From: Deltaproteobacteria bacterium | GTDB lineage: Bacteria; Myxococcota_A; Polyangia; Haliangiales; Haliangiaceae | Assembly (NCBI GenBank): GCA_025353585.1 | Contig: JANXOM010000421.1 | Location: 1-49,051 of the forward strand | Length of the DNA: 49,051 nucleotides | Reading direction: 5' to 3' | Shown: positions 1 through 15,184 of the stretch, in pieces | Layout: every line of letters starts with the position of its first letter | Numbering within the stretch: position 1 is the stretch's first letter | Made by a program: the position numbers and the translations under genes | The notes under the pieces: model-generated | The model's database searches: none | What the model saw: only the letters and a program-made list of their open reading frames with translations | What the model was told of the DNA's origin: nothing

Positions 1-594
1 GCGCTGATCGCAGGGCCGTTCGACGGGGTCGTCGTGACGAGCCGGCGCGTGGCGGCGGCGCTCGCGGAGGCGGCGGGCGCGTGCGGCGTGCCGCTGCCGG
101 CGGTGTGGGCCGTCGGCGAGGCGACGCGAGCCGCGCTCGCGGGCGCGGGGATCGCGGCGCGGTGCATCGTCGGCGTGCGCGATGGCGCGGAGCTGGGACG
201 CGCGCTCGTGGCGGCGGGGCCACGACAGCGGGCGCTGGTGCCGCGGGCGGAGGACGGGCGCGAGGAGCTGGTGGCGACCCTGCGGGCGGCGGGCTGGGAT
301 GTGGCGGAGGTCATCGCGTACCGGACCGTGGCTATCGCGGCGACGGATCCGGCGCGCGCGCGCGGTGCGGCGTTGCTCGCGACAGGCGAGGCGGCGGTGT
401 GCTGCGTGTTCGCGCCGTCGCAGGTCGCGGCGCTCGGCGGCGCGGTCTCGGCGGCGACGGGGTGGGTCGCGATCGGCGAGACGACGGCGGCGGCGCTGCG
501 CGCGGCGGGCGCGGGGCGGGTGGCCGTGGCCGACGCACCGACGCCGGAGGGAATAGCCAAGGCCGCGGGAGCGGTGTATCGATCTGAACCGTGA
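1..594 (+). CDS. hemD: Uroporphyrinogen-III synthase, 5'-truncated by window edge
   Basis: Cyclises hydroxymethylbilane to uroporphyrinogen III in cytosolic tetrapyrrole synthesis. The frame is open from base 1 and reads [10 protein letters not shown] just upstream of the first in-window GTG (34), which matches the family's 'D.vvFTS' strand, so the true start lies outside the window. Other family-like segments are [32 protein letters not shown] and [14 protein letters not shown] near the C-terminus. HemD is a poorly conserved family, but the direct overlap with hemB (GTGA, 4 bp) supports the call. Probably co-transcribed with hemB. Confidence 0.85.
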   Translation, partial: ALIAGPFDGVVVTSRRVAAALAEAAGACGVPLPAVWAVGEATRAALAGAGIAARCIVGVRDGAELGRALVAAGPRQRALVPRAEDGREELVATLRAAGWDVAEVIAYRTVAIAATDPARARGAALLATGEAAVCCVFAPSQVAALGGAVSAATGWVAIGETTAAALRAAGAGRVAVADAPTPEGIAKAAGAVYRSEP

Positions 595-1571
595 ACTACC
601 CTGACTACCGTCCGCGCCGGATGCGGCGCACCGAGACGTTGCGCCGCATGGTTCGCGAGACGCGGCTGTCCGTCGACGACTTCGTCTACCCGCTCTTCGT
701 GGTGCCGGGCGCCGGCGTCGAGAAGCCGATCAGCTCGCTGCCCGGGCAGTTCAACTTCTCCGTCGACAAGGCGGTCGAGGCGGCGAAGCGCACGTGGGAC
801 CTCGGCATCCCGGCCGTGATGCTGTTCGGCATCCCCGAGCACAAGGACCCGGTCGGCTCCGAGGCGTGGAAGGACGGCGGCATCGTCCAGAAGGCGATCC
901 GCGCGATCAAGAAGGCCACGCCGGACCTCGTGGTCATGGCGGACGCGTGCTTCTGCGAGTACACGGACCACGGGCACTGCGGCGTGCTGAACAAGGGCGA
1001 GCTCGACAACGACGCGTCGCTCGAGAACCTGGCCCGCGCGGTCGTGAGCTACGCGAAGGCGGGCGCGGACGTGGTAGCGCCGAGCGGCATGCTCGACGGG
1101 TTCGTGGGCGCGTGCCGCGAGAGCCTCGACGAGCAGGGCTTCGATCAGACGGTGATCCTCGCGTACTCGGCGAAGTACGCCTCGGCGTACTACGGGCCGT
1201 TCCGCGACGCGGTCGAGTCGGCGCCGACGAGCGGCGATCGCCGCGGGCACCAGATGGACTACGGCAACGTCGCGGAGGCGGTGCGCGAGGTCTCGATGGA
1301 CGTGGCGGAGGGCGCGGACATCGTGATGGTGAAGCCGGCGCTCGCGTACCTGGACGTCATCCGCGCGGTCGGCGACGAGGTGAACATGCCGCTGTGCGCG
1401 TACGCGGTGAGCGGCGAGTACGCGATGATCGAGGCGGCCGCGATCAACGGCTGGATCGACCGCGACCGCGTGGTGCTCGAGACGCTGACGGCGATCCGCC
1501 GCGCCGGCGCCGACATGATCATCACGTATCACGCGCCGCACGCGGCGAAGCTGCTGGCGAAGTCGCGGTAA
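591..1571 (+). CDS. hemB: Porphobilinogen synthase (delta-aminolevulinate dehydratase)
   Basis: Condenses two 5-aminolevulinate molecules to porphobilinogen, an early step of haem and corrinoid synthesis. The 326 aa are full length for the family. Metal-site cysteines C120, C122 and C130 lie in [14 protein letters not shown], the zinc-type arrangement rather than the Asp-rich magnesium type. The two active-site lysines are in [14 protein letters not shown] (K195) and VMVKPA (K248, Schiff base). The GTG start overlaps the hemD stop by 4 bp, so translational coupling is likely. The next gene starts on the last base of its TAA. Confidence 0.97.
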   Translation: MNYPDYRPRRMRRTETLRRMVRETRLSVDDFVYPLFVVPGAGVEKPISSLPGQFNFSVDKAVEAAKRTWDLGIPAVMLFGIPEHKDPVGSEAWKDGGIVQKAIRAIKKATPDLVVMADACFCEYTDHGHCGVLNKGELDNDASLENLARAVVSYAKAGADVVAPSGMLDGFVGACRESLDEQGFDQTVILAYSAKYASAYYGPFRDAVESAPTSGDRRGHQMDYGNVAEAVREVSMDVAEGADIVMVKPALAYLDVIRAVGDEVNMPLCAYAVSGEYAMIEAAAINGWIDRDRVVLETLTAIRRAGADMIITYHAPHAAKLLAKSR

Positions 1572-1798
1572 TGGCGATCGTCTACAAGTTCGTCGAGCTG
1601 ATGATCGTGACGGACGAGACGATCGAGACCACGGTGAACGCGTGGGTCAAGCAGGGCTGGCAGTGGGACGGCATCCGGTTCGTGGTCACCGAGTCCTCGC
1701 GCCGGCCCGGCATGGCCTTCGTGTCCTTCGTGCGCGAAGCGCCCGCCGACGCCGACGCCCCCTCGCCCCGCCCCAAGCCGCGCCTCGTCACCGACTAG
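1571..1798 (+). CDS. Small DUF4177-like protein
   Basis: A 75-aa protein whose ATG shares a base with the hemB stop (TAATG), so it is probably translationally coupled to hemB. The first 55 residues (YKFVELMIV...VNAWVKQGWQWDGIRFVV...FVSFVRE) have the pattern of DUF4177: a strand, an amphipathic helix with a 'GW' turn, then two strands. The last 20 residues are Pro/Ala/Asp-rich and probably disordered. Function is unknown. The family assignment rests on pattern only. Its TAG stop abuts the first copy of the 24-bp mobile repeat. Confidence 0.6.
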   Translation: MAIVYKFVELMIVTDETIETTVNAWVKQGWQWDGIRFVVTESSRRPGMAFVSFVREAPADADAPSPRPKPRLVTD

Positions 1799-1887
1799 GG
1801 GACGGAGTCAAAGTTGTCAAGCAGTGGGGACAACTGACCCCGTAATGTTTCAGCTACTTACCCGGGGACGGAGTCAAAGTTGTCAAG
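1798..1887 (+). repeat. 24-bp repeat pair, left end of RAYT element
   Basis: Two identical direct copies (1798-1821 and 1864-1887) whose starts are 66 bp apart. The spacer contains the imperfect palindrome GGGGACAACTGACCCC. The first base of copy 1 is the last base of the preceding gene's TAG. Copy 2 lies inside the 3' end of the transposase frame and encodes part of its C-terminus. Confidence 0.9.
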
Positions 1888-2804
1888 CGGGCGCACGCGA
1901 GGGTGACCGCCGCCCCGACCACCGGATCCGCGGCGCGCGCGGCCAACAGCGAGCCAGCCTGACGGGTAAGTCCGAGCGCGGCTGACACCTCGGCGATCGT
2001 CAGCCCTAGCGCCATGCCCGTCCGGATCGCGATCTGGCGCGCCCGCACGAGCGGCACCGTCTTCGACCGCGCGCGCGTCGCGAACTGCTCGGACGGCACC
2101 TTCACGATGTCCTCCACCACCGCGAGGACGGCGCCGACCTGCGGCCGCACGCGCGCGCCCACACGCGCGACGAGCGCAAACTCCGCGGGGTCCGCGAGCG
2201 ACGTCGCGACCTCCACGCCACCGAGGCGATGGGCCGCTCGACGCACACCGGCGATCGATGGGTAATTCAGGTCTGGCCCGACGCCCTGCACCCAATCATC
2301 GAAGCCGTCGCGTGCGACCCCGCAGCGCCGGAGTCCATCGTCGACATCGAGCCACCGCGGCACTGGCGCCTCGCCGATGTACGCGCCGTGACTCGTCCAG
2401 TCGCTGGCCCGCGCGGTCGACGTGACGTGGACGCGCACCGGGTTCCAGTGGATGTACGCGATCAGTCGCGCCTCGTGCGCCGGGCGCGTGGCCCAGAGCT
2501 TCGGTCGGTCCGCGAAGATCGGCCCGAGGCGGCCGCGCCGGCGGTTGAGCCAGAGCGCAAACGGCGAGTGCGTGCGCTTGAGCCATGACCCGAGATCGGT
2601 GGTGCCGGCGACCATCGCCAGGTGGATGTGGTTGCTCATCAACGCGTACGCGAGGCAGCGCCAGTCGGTGACCTCGAGCGCGCGGCCGAGCCGGTGGAGG
2701 TACATCGCTCGCTCGACGTCGTCGCGGAACTCCCAGGCGCGATCGACGAAGCGAGAGATGACGTGGTGGACGACGGTGAACTTGATGTTGCGAGGGGGGC
2801 GCAT
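1854..2804 (-). CDS. REP-associated tyrosine transposase (Y1_Tnp, HUH family)
   Basis: A single-strand DNA transposase of the IS200/RAYT group, 316 aa from the ATG at 2804. The frame is open to a TTG at 2849 inside the flanking repeat, but homology-like sequence begins at MRPPRNIKFTVVHHVISR. The HUH motif is in ALMSNHIHLAMV (H59, H61). The catalytic Tyr is in LIAYIHWNPVRV (Y117), the usual 'Y...NPVRA' context. After residue about 200 there is an extra helical region (RARQIAIRTGMALGLTIAEVSAALG...) resembling a DnaA-C-type helix-turn-helix, seen in some RAYTs. The last residues are encoded by the inner left repeat copy. It probably mobilises the flanking repeats; activity is not proven. Confidence 0.9.
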   Translation of the reverse strand: MRPPRNIKFTVVHHVISRFVDRAWEFRDDVERAMYLHRLGRALEVTDWRCLAYALMSNHIHLAMVAGTTDLGSWLKRTHSPFALWLNRRRGRLGPIFADRPKLWATRPAHEARLIAYIHWNPVRVHVTSTARASDWTSHGAYIGEAPVPRWLDVDDGLRRCGVARDGFDDWVQGVGPDLNYPSIAGVRRAAHRLGGVEVATSLADPAEFALVARVGARVRPQVGAVLAVVEDIVKVPSEQFATRARSKTVPLVRARQIAIRTGMALGLTIAEVSAALGLTRQAGSLLAARAADPVVGAAVTLACARLTTLTPSPGK

Positions 2805-2841
2805 CCGGCTCGTATCGGCCAGGGCGCCGCGCGGTTGCTCA

Positions 2842-2930
2842 CTTGACAACTTTGACTCCGTCCCCAGCTAAGCAGTTGAAATCGCGAGGGAACGGTAGAC
2901 CCCAGACTTGACAACTTTGACTCCGTCCCC
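2842..2930 (-). repeat. 24-bp repeat pair, right end of RAYT element
   Basis: Two identical copies in inverted orientation relative to the left pair (2842-2865 and 2907-2930), starts 65 bp apart. The spacer, read on the minus strand, starts TCTGGGGTC like the spacer at 16674 but its palindrome has decayed. The outer copy lies 10 bp downstream of the stop codon of the minus-strand kinase gene (2941). Confidence 0.9.
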
Positions 2931-2940
2931 GTGGGCGGCG

Positions 2941-5367
2941 TCAGCGGACGGGAGCGTGGGCGGCGCGGAAGGCGGCGAGGACGCGGGCGGCGCGGGCGGC
3001 GACCTCGGAGCGGATCGGGGCGAAGCGGGGCAGGTGCACGAGCGGGTGCAAGAGCGGGCACGCGTCGAGCCAGACAATGTCCATCAGGCCCATGAGGGCT
3101 GCCTGCGCCAGCGTGTCCAGCGCGGGCTGGACGCGACCGGCGCTCAGCGCCACCTCGGTCAAGAGCTGCAGCGCCATGAGCTGCTGGCGCCGGGGGCGGT
3201 CGGGGCTGTCGAAGTGCACGAGGAACGCGCGCCACGCGTCGTGGTCGAACATCGTCGGGTCATGGGTGATGCTCGTGACGAACTCGTAGATCTGCCCGCC
3301 GTTCTCGCCCATCCGCGGCACGAACCGCGCCGCTGCGCGCATCATCGCGGCGGGCTCGCCGCGCCACGCCGCCATCCGGGTCTCGATGACCGAGCCGAGC
3401 TGCATCACCGATGGGTCGCGGTCGGTCACGAGCGGGGCCACGCGCGCGGCCGCGCTCGCGTAGTCGCCGGACAGCGCGTCGAGCCGGGCGAGGTCTGTCG
3501 CGATGATGTTGGCGCGCCCCGGATCGAGCCCGAGCGCCGTCTCGAAGTGCCCGCGCGCCGCCGCGAAGCTCTCGACCTCCACCAGCATGCGCGCCACCGA
3601 CTCGTGGACCGGCGCGCTCATCGGCGCCCGCGCGAGCGCCGTCGCCAGATCGACCGCGGCCGCCTCGGCGTGCCCGCAGTTGAGCTTGTAGATGCCTCCG
3701 GCGAGCAGCGCCTCGCCGTGCCCTGTCGCGAGCCCGCGCTCCATCGCCGCGCGCGCGCGGGGCGCGAACTTGGCCTCGGCCGTCATCACCCACGCCTGCA
3801 CGTTCGCCAGCGCGCGCGATGCGAGGATCTGGTCGTTGTCGGGCGCGAACTCCGCGGCGCGGTCGAGCAACTCCGCGGCCGCGGCGGCGTGCACACCCCA
3901 GAATCGCCGCAGCTCGGCGCGCGCGCGCAAGTACAGGTCGACGGCGCGTGGGTCGATCGAGCGCGCCGCGCCGGTCGCCCGGGTGGAGAGCGCCTGCGCG
4001 ATGCCGCGCGCCAGCTCGTCGGCGACCGTCAGGATCGCGGCCTCGGCGCAGTCGACCCGGTGCGCCCACACCTGGAACCCGTCGGTAACCGAGATGAGCC
4101 GCGCCGTCACGCGCAGCCCCCTCGCCGTCCGCCGCAGCGCGATCGTCGCGACGTGATCCACCTCGAGCTGACGCCCGATCTCGCGCGGATCTGGCGCGTG
4201 CAGCGAGCGCACGAGCCCCGCCGGTCGCACGCGGACACTGCTCGATGACAGGCTGTCGATGACGTCGTCGAGCACACCATCGGCCAGGTACTCGTCCCCG
4301 GCCGCGCACGCGACGGGCAGCACCGCGAGCGAGCTCGCGTGCGAGGCAGGCGTCGGCACCGGCGTCGGTGTGAGCCCGACAGGCGACGGCGCCACGCTCG
4401 CGTGGGACCCACGCGCGATCGCCGCGCCGACCGCCTGCGCGTCCGCGCCGAGCGCATCGGCGACCGCGCGCGCGCTCGCGGGTCGGGCGCCCGGCTCGAG
4501 CGCCAGGCACCGCCCCACCAGCTCGACGAACGCGGCCGGCACGTCCGCGATCAGCGGCCGCATCGGCTGCGTCACCTGCGCCACCGCGATCGTGATCGCG
4601 TTCTCGCCGAGCCACGGCCGCGCCCCGGTCGCGAGCTCGTAGAGCATCACGCCGAGGGAGAACAGATCCGAGCGCGCCTCGACCTCGCCCCCGTTGAGCT
4701 GCTCCGGCGACATGTAGCGCGGCGTCCCGATCATCGCGCCGACCTGTGTCACGTGCGCGTCGTCGAGGCTGCGCGCGATGCCGAAGTCGCTGATCACCGC
4801 GCGCTCCGTGTCCCGCTCGATCAGCACGTTGTCCGGCTTCAGGTCGCGGTGCACCACGCCCGCTGCGTGTGCGGCCGCGAGCCCCTCGCACAGCTGGCGC
4901 GCGATCGGGGCGAGCTGATGCCACGGCAGCCGCGGCCCGTGCTGCGCGAGCGAGCGCCCCGCGACGAGCTCCATCGTCAAGAACTTCACGCCCGCGTGCT
5001 CGCCGATGTCGAACATGCGCGCGACATTCCGGTGCTGGATGCGCCGCGTCAGCTTCACCTCGCGGCGAAACCGCTCGATCGCCTCGTCGGAGAGCCCGTC
5101 GCGCAGCACCTTCAGGGCGATCTCCTCGCCGAGCTCCGTGTCGAGCGCGGCGTACACGCGCCCCATGCCGCCGCCGCCGAGCCAGCGCACGAGGCGATAG
5201 CGCCCCGCGATCAGCTCGGGCAGAGGGCCGGCCGCGCCGCTCAGCGTCGGGGCGCCGGTGCCGGCGACCGTGTCGTCCTCGCCACCTGACAAGCAGGCCA
5301 AGCGTACCGCGAAACGGTCAGATCCGTCGGGCGTGCGCAGCCCAGCCGAGCTCGCCGTACAGCGCAC
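2941..5367 (-). CDS. Ser/Thr protein kinase with TolB-like and TPR regions
   Basis: A Hanks-type kinase, 808 aa from the GTG at 5367. That start overlaps the upstream gene by 50 bp and conserved sequence starts only near residue 53, so a TTG at 5292 (residue 26) is a credible alternative. Kinase domain about 55-310: P-loop LGGGGMG, K86 (ALK), HRDLKPDN (173-180), SDFGIAR, GTPRYMSPEQ. A Pro/Thr linker follows. Residues 346-460 (SLAVLPV...YLADGVLDDVI...GFQVWAHRVD) match the TolB-like region often found next to adenylate cyclases or kinases. The remainder is Ala-rich helical TPR. There is no transmembrane segment between kinase and TolB-like region, so it is probably cytosolic. Last gene of a minus-strand run with the two upstream genes. 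Confidence 0.93.
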   Translation of the reverse strand: MRCTASSAGLRTPDGSDRFAVRLACLSGGEDDTVAGTGAPTLSGAAGPLPELIAGRYRLVRWLGGGGMGRVYAALDTELGEEIALKVLRDGLSDEAIERFRREVKLTRRIQHRNVARMFDIGEHAGVKFLTMELVAGRSLAQHGPRLPWHQLAPIARQLCEGLAAAHAAGVVHRDLKPDNVLIERDTERAVISDFGIARSLDDAHVTQVGAMIGTPRYMSPEQLNGGEVEARSDLFSLGVMLYELATGARPWLGENAITIAVAQVTQPMRPLIADVPAAFVELVGRCLALEPGARPASARAVADALGADAQAVGAAIARGSHASVAPSPVGLTPTPVPTPASHASSLAVLPVACAAGDEYLADGVLDDVIDSLSSSSVRVRPAGLVRSLHAPDPREIGRQLEVDHVATIALRRTARGLRVTARLISVTDGFQVWAHRVDCAEAAILTVADELARGIAQALSTRATGAARSIDPRAVDLYLRARAELRRFWGVHAAAAAELLDRAAEFAPDNDQILASRALANVQAWVMTAEAKFAPRARAAMERGLATGHGEALLAGGIYKLNCGHAEAAAVDLATALARAPMSAPVHESVARMLVEVESFAAARGHFETALGLDPGRANIIATDLARLDALSGDYASAAARVAPLVTDRDPSVMQLGSVIETRMAAWRGEPAAMMRAAARFVPRMGENGGQIYEFVTSITHDPTMFDHDAWRAFLVHFDSPDRPRRQQLMALQLLTEVALSAGRVQPALDTLAQAALMGLMDIVWLDACPLLHPLVHLPRFAPIRSEVAARAARVLAAFRAAHAPVR

Positions 5368-6892
5368 GCAGCGCGGCCACCACGCGTGCCCGCGGCTCGG
5401 GCTCGTAGACCTGGTGCAGCGCGCGCACGAACATCCGCTCCGCGACGAGCCGATCCGGCTCGGCCGCCGCGGCCGCGAACAGCGCCTCGCCCGCGAGCCC
5501 GCCCCGCGTGACCCCGTGCGCGGCCATGAACCACGCCGGCGCCACGTCCGGCGGATGCTCGTCGAGGAACGTCACGAACAGGCCGAGCCGCCGCAGCACG
5601 ACCTGCACCTGCTCCGCTACCTGCGCGTGCAGCACCCGCACGAGCGCCGTCTCGAACGTCGCGCCCAGCCACGTGAGGCCGGGCTCGTCGTGCTGGAAGT
5701 GCACGAGCGCGGGCGGCCCACCCGCAGGTGGGTACAGGTAGAGCCCGGTCTGATTGCCATCGCGATCGTCGAACAGCGTCACGAAGCTCGGGTCGATGGA
5801 CACGCCCACGTTCGCCGCTTCCGCGCTCGGCTCGAACACCCCGAGCGGCCAGCACCATCCCGAGCGCGTCACCATTTGCTCGAGCAGCGGCGACGGCGGA
5901 TAGCCGAGCGTCGCGAGCACCGCCAGCCCCGCCGGGGCCGGCGCCGCCGGGGCGCGCGTTTCCGGATCCACCATCGGCGTGCGCGGCGGCAACGCGCTCG
6001 CCTCCACGACGAGCGGCGCAGGCGTGCCCGCGCCGGCTGCGCGCTCCGCCGCCTTCACCAGCCGATCGCCGACGATGTAGACGGTCTCACCCTTCGCGAA
6101 GCGCGCCGCCTCCGCCGCGTCCGCGCAGCGAAAATTGAACATCCGCCGGCTTCGCTGCTCGGTCAACGACACGAACCGCGTCACGATGCTGCGCACGAGA
6201 CACTCGCTGTCGTCGGCGCTCGCGTTGGTAAGCGGCGCGAGCTCGAGCGTCACGTCGCCCGTCTGCGCCGCCAGCTCCGCGCGCGCCAGCGTCACGGTCT
6301 CGTTCACCTCGAGCCGCTCGCCGTGCTGCCGCGTCAGGGTTTGGCACGTCATCACGACGTGCGTGTCCGTCAGCACGACGCTGGTCGGCGTGCTCGGCAG
6401 CGGCACGCGCACCCACGCGCCGCCGCGCGGGATGTAGTGCAGCACGCCGCCGGGCGGGTCGCGCCGCAGGACCTCCGTAACGGCCGCCGCGTCGCCCCTC
6501 ACCGCGAGGCGGGCGCCCGCCACGGCGTCGCTGACGGGCGCGAACGCCGCGAGGATCGTCGCCGCCCCGAGATCCACGATCGCGCACCCGCGCTCCGTCC
6601 GCAGCGCCACGAGGTCGCCGCCGTCGGCGACCACGTCCACCGGCTCGCCGATGACCTCGAGCGCCACACCGCCCCGCCGCCGCGTCGTCACCGGGTGCCC
6701 GGCCTCGCCGCCGACCGTGATCACCACGCCACCGACCTCGAGCGGCACCAGGATCGGCACCGCCTCCGCGCTGATCCCGAGCGCCTGCGCGCGCACGGCC
6801 GTCCCCCGCGCCCGCTCGTATGCCGTCGGCACCACCGCGTGCGTGCCCGCCGGCAGGGCCTCCCGTCGCTCGCCATGCACGCGCATCACCAT
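5318..6892 (-). CDS. Unknown protein, C-terminal part SUKH-like
   Basis: A 524-aa protein with no recognised family over most of its length. Residues 1-270 are rich in short Val/Thr/Gly strands, as in a beta-propeller or beta-sandwich. Around residues 355-420, SFVTLFDDRDGNQTGLYLY...VHFQHDEP...LGATFETAL has the look of an SMI1/KNR4 (SUKH) fold: a Gly-Asn after an acidic turn, a strand, 'H..E', then a helix 'SFeeFL'. SUKH proteins are often immunity or regulatory proteins; here that is only a pattern match. The ATG is 3 bp after the acyltransferase stop, so the two are probably co-transcribed. No signal peptide is seen. Confidence 0.8.
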   Translation of the reverse strand: MVMRVHGERREALPAGTHAVVPTAYERARGTAVRAQALGISAEAVPILVPLEVGGVVITVGGEAGHPVTTRRRGGVALEVIGEPVDVVADGGDLVALRTERGCAIVDLGAATILAAFAPVSDAVAGARLAVRGDAAAVTEVLRRDPPGGVLHYIPRGGAWVRVPLPSTPTSVVLTDTHVVMTCQTLTRQHGERLEVNETVTLARAELAAQTGDVTLELAPLTNASADDSECLVRSIVTRFVSLTEQRSRRMFNFRCADAAEAARFAKGETVYIVGDRLVKAAERAAGAGTPAPLVVEASALPPRTPMVDPETRAPAAPAPAGLAVLATLGYPPSPLLEQMVTRSGWCWPLGVFEPSAEAANVGVSIDPSFVTLFDDRDGNQTGLYLYPPAGGPPALVHFQHDEPGLTWLGATFETALVRVLHAQVAEQVQVVLRRLGLFVTFLDEHPPDVAPAWFMAAHGVTRGGLAGEALFAAAAAEPDRLVAERMFVRALHQVYEPEPRARVVAALRALYGELGWAAHARRI

Positions 6893-6895
6893 AAC

Positions 6896-7798
6896 TCAGC
6901 CCTCGCGCGCATACAGCTTGCCGACGACGCCGCGGTTCGCGATCCACCGCGGATCCTCGACCGTGATCCGCCCTGCCATCACGTCTGCCCGCAGCTCCTT
7001 CTCGCGGTCCGTCAGGGCCGCGATCGCCGCCATGAACCGGTCCGCCGCCTTCTTGTACAAGGTCGGCCGCGGCTTCTCGGCCAGCAGGTCGCTGTAGTCC
7101 ACCGGCTTGCCGAACACCGCGATCACCGCGCGCGACTTGCGCGCCTCGCTCGTGAAGTTCGCCTTCACGTCGGAGAGGAACGAGTTGCCGAGCCCGTGGA
7201 TGAACAGCGGCAGCACCGTCGGCTTCGCCAGGAGCGCGAGCTTCCCCACGCCCGGCTGTGCCTTGAGGAACGTGTACGGATCCGGATCTTTGTTCCGCGT
7301 GCCTTCCGGGTGCATGCCCACGATGCTCCCGCGCTCCTGCAGGAATCGCGTCATCGTGTCGAGGGCGTCGTCGTTGAGCTGCCGCCGCTCGGTCTGCCGA
7401 TAGATCGGCGGGTACATCGAGCCGCCGGCCGCGAAGAAGTTCACGAACATCCCGAGCGGGTGGTCGTAGAAGAAGTTGCTCCGCACCGGGAAATACAGCC
7501 GCTTCGCCCACGGCACCGGACCCATGTAGCAGGCGAGCAGGAGCGAGTAGAGATCGAAGAAGCTGCGGTGGTTCGAGACCATGAGGACGCCCCGGTCGGG
7601 GGTCATGCCCATCAGGTCGTCGAGGCCGTCGGCCAGGATCCGGTGGGCCAGGATCGGCCGCACCCACACGTAGGCGACGCCGCGCAGGACCCGGTTCTGG
7701 ATCCACTTCCCCCGCGGGTCCTCGTTGCCCTTCTTGCCGACCCACAGGGCGAGGCGCTCGAACGGGTTGAGCGGGGCGGCCTCCGGCGGGGCAGACAT
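6896..7798 (-). CDS. 1-acyl-sn-glycerol-3-phosphate acyltransferase family protein
   Basis: A PlsC-type membrane-associated acyltransferase, probably of phospholipid synthesis, 300 aa from the ATG at 7798. A GTG at 7825 would add nine residues without support. The HX4D catalytic motif is in VLMVSNHRSFFD. The second block is GMHPEGTRNKDPDPYTFLK (EGTR, phosphate binding). The third is KPTVLPLFIHGLGNSF. The N-terminal region, about 80 residues, is longer than in minimal PlsC. First gene of the minus-strand run, divergent from nuoE; the roughly 110 bp between them should hold both promoters. The acyl acceptor cannot be read from the sequence. Confidence 0.9.
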   Translation of the reverse strand: MSAPPEAAPLNPFERLALWVGKKGNEDPRGKWIQNRVLRGVAYVWVRPILAHRILADGLDDLMGMTPDRGVLMVSNHRSFFDLYSLLLACYMGPVPWAKRLYFPVRSNFFYDHPLGMFVNFFAAGGSMYPPIYRQTERRQLNDDALDTMTRFLQERGSIVGMHPEGTRNKDPDPYTFLKAQPGVGKLALLAKPTVLPLFIHGLGNSFLSDVKANFTSEARKSRAVIAVFGKPVDYSDLLAEKPRPTLYKKAADRFMAAIAALTDREKELRADVMAGRITVEDPRWIANRGVVGKLYAREG

Positions 7799-7911
7799 CC
7801 GCGACGACTTACCACGATCCCCCACGCCCTTTTCATGTCCCGTGCCGATTGACGCGTCCGGCCCTGCCGCCTATTTTCCGCCCGCTCGCCCCGAGCAAAG
7901 GCAACCACCCG

Positions 7912-8418
7912 ATGTCACTCGAATTCTCTGCCGACGCCACGCGCAAGATCGGCGCGTTGTGCGAGCGCTACGTCGTGTCGGGCACGAAGAAGCCGGTGGT
8001 CCTGGCCGCGCTTCACCTCGCGCAAAAAGAGTTCGGCGCGCTGACCGACGATGCGCTCCGGCTCGTCGCGGCCACGCTCGACCTCCCGTACGCCCACGTC
8101 TATGGCGTCGCGACCTTCTACACGATGTTCCGCCGCACGCCGGGCGGGACCCAGACCATCCGCGTCTGCACGAACATCTCGTGCATGCTGCGCGGCGGCT
8201 ACGAGGTCCTGGGCGCGTTCGAGACGCAGCTCGGCCTCAAGAAGGGCGAGTCCAACAAAGACTTCACGCTCGTCGAGGAGGAGTGCATCGCCGCCTGTGC
8301 GAACGCGCCCTGCGCGATCGTCGGCACGAAGTACCTGCTCGATATCGTCCCTTCGAAGGTCGGCTCGATCATCGAGGAGCTCAAGCGCGATCCACACCCC
8401 GAGTCGGAGGTCGTCTAG
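7912..8418 (+). CDS. nuoE: NADH-quinone oxidoreductase subunit E
   Basis: The 24-kDa subunit of the NADH-input module of complex I, carrying the N1a [2Fe-2S] cluster. 168 aa, thioredoxin-like. The four ligands are C86 and C91 (VCTNISC) and C125 and C129 (ECIAAC). The start is set at the ATG at 7912, followed by the usual N-terminal SADATRKI helix. The frame is open upstream to 7849, but that part is not family-like, and AAAGG lies 10-14 bp before 7912. It leads an operon nuoE-F-J-K-L-M-N; the next ATG follows its TAG directly. Confidence 0.96.
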   Translation: MSLEFSADATRKIGALCERYVVSGTKKPVVLAALHLAQKEFGALTDDALRLVAATLDLPYAHVYGVATFYTMFRRTPGGTQTIRVCTNISCMLRGGYEVLGAFETQLGLKKGESNKDFTLVEEECIAACANAPCAIVGTKYLLDIVPSKVGSIIEELKRDPHPESEVV

Positions 8419-9750
<1,332 letters not shown>

Positions 9751-9756
9751 GTCTTC

Positions 9757-10601
<845 letters not shown>

Positions 10602-10602
<1 letters not shown>

Positions 10603-10922
10603 TGGGCGACCTCGTCTTCGATATTGGCTACGGCCACTTCCTGGTGCTCGCCGCGGTCCTCTTCGTGATCGGCATGGCGGGCGTCCTCATCCGGCGCAAC
10701 GCGCTCATCATCCTGATGAGCGTGGAGCTGATGCTCAACGCCGCGAACATGACCCTGCTCGCGTTCTCGCGCATGTGGGGTGACCTGTCCGCGCACACGT
10801 TCGCGCTGATCGTCATCGCGGTCGCGGCAGCCGAGGCCGCGGTCGGTCTCGCGATCGTCGTCGCGGTGTTCCGCGGCCGGCGCAACGTCGACGTCGACCG
10901 CCTGACGGCGCTGAGGCACTAA
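10602..10922 (+). CDS. nuoK: NADH-quinone oxidoreductase subunit K
   Basis: A small three-helix membrane subunit (ND4L equivalent), 106 aa. Helices are at HFLVLAAVLFVIGMAGVLI, ALIILMSVELMLNAANMTLLAF and TFALIVIAVAAAEAAVGLAIVVAVF. The conserved proton-path glutamates are in MSVELMLNA and AAAEAAVGLA. The ATG overlaps the nuoJ stop; nuoL starts 4 bp after its TAA. Confidence 0.97.
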
Positions 10923-10925
10923 GAG

Positions 10926-13526
<2,601 letters not shown>

Positions 13527-13528
13527 CC

Positions 13529-15180
<1,652 letters not shown>

Positions 15181-15184
<4 letters not shown>

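Larger units (their letters stand above)
1798..2930. mobile_element. RAYT element with inverted pairs of a 24-bp repeat at each end
   Basis: A symmetric unit of about 1.13 kb. On the left are two direct copies of a 24-bp repeat (1798-1821, 1864-1887). On the right are two copies in the opposite orientation (2842-2865, 2907-2930). Between them lies a Y1/HUH transposase gene on the minus strand. All four copies are identical: each begins GGGGACGGAGTC and ends GTTGTCAAG. Spacers are 42 and 41 bp and share a TGGGG start and a CTTA near the end. RAYT proteins are known to be associated with REP repeats arranged as inverted pairs. The left edge coincides with the stop codon of the upstream gene and the right edge lies 10 bp past the stop of the kinase gene. 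Confidence 0.8.

Noticed and set aside
2842-2865. The repeat contains TTGACA on the minus strand and might be a mobile promoter
   Set aside because: No matching -10 box at 16-18 bp was seen in the copies, so a promoter role has no support.
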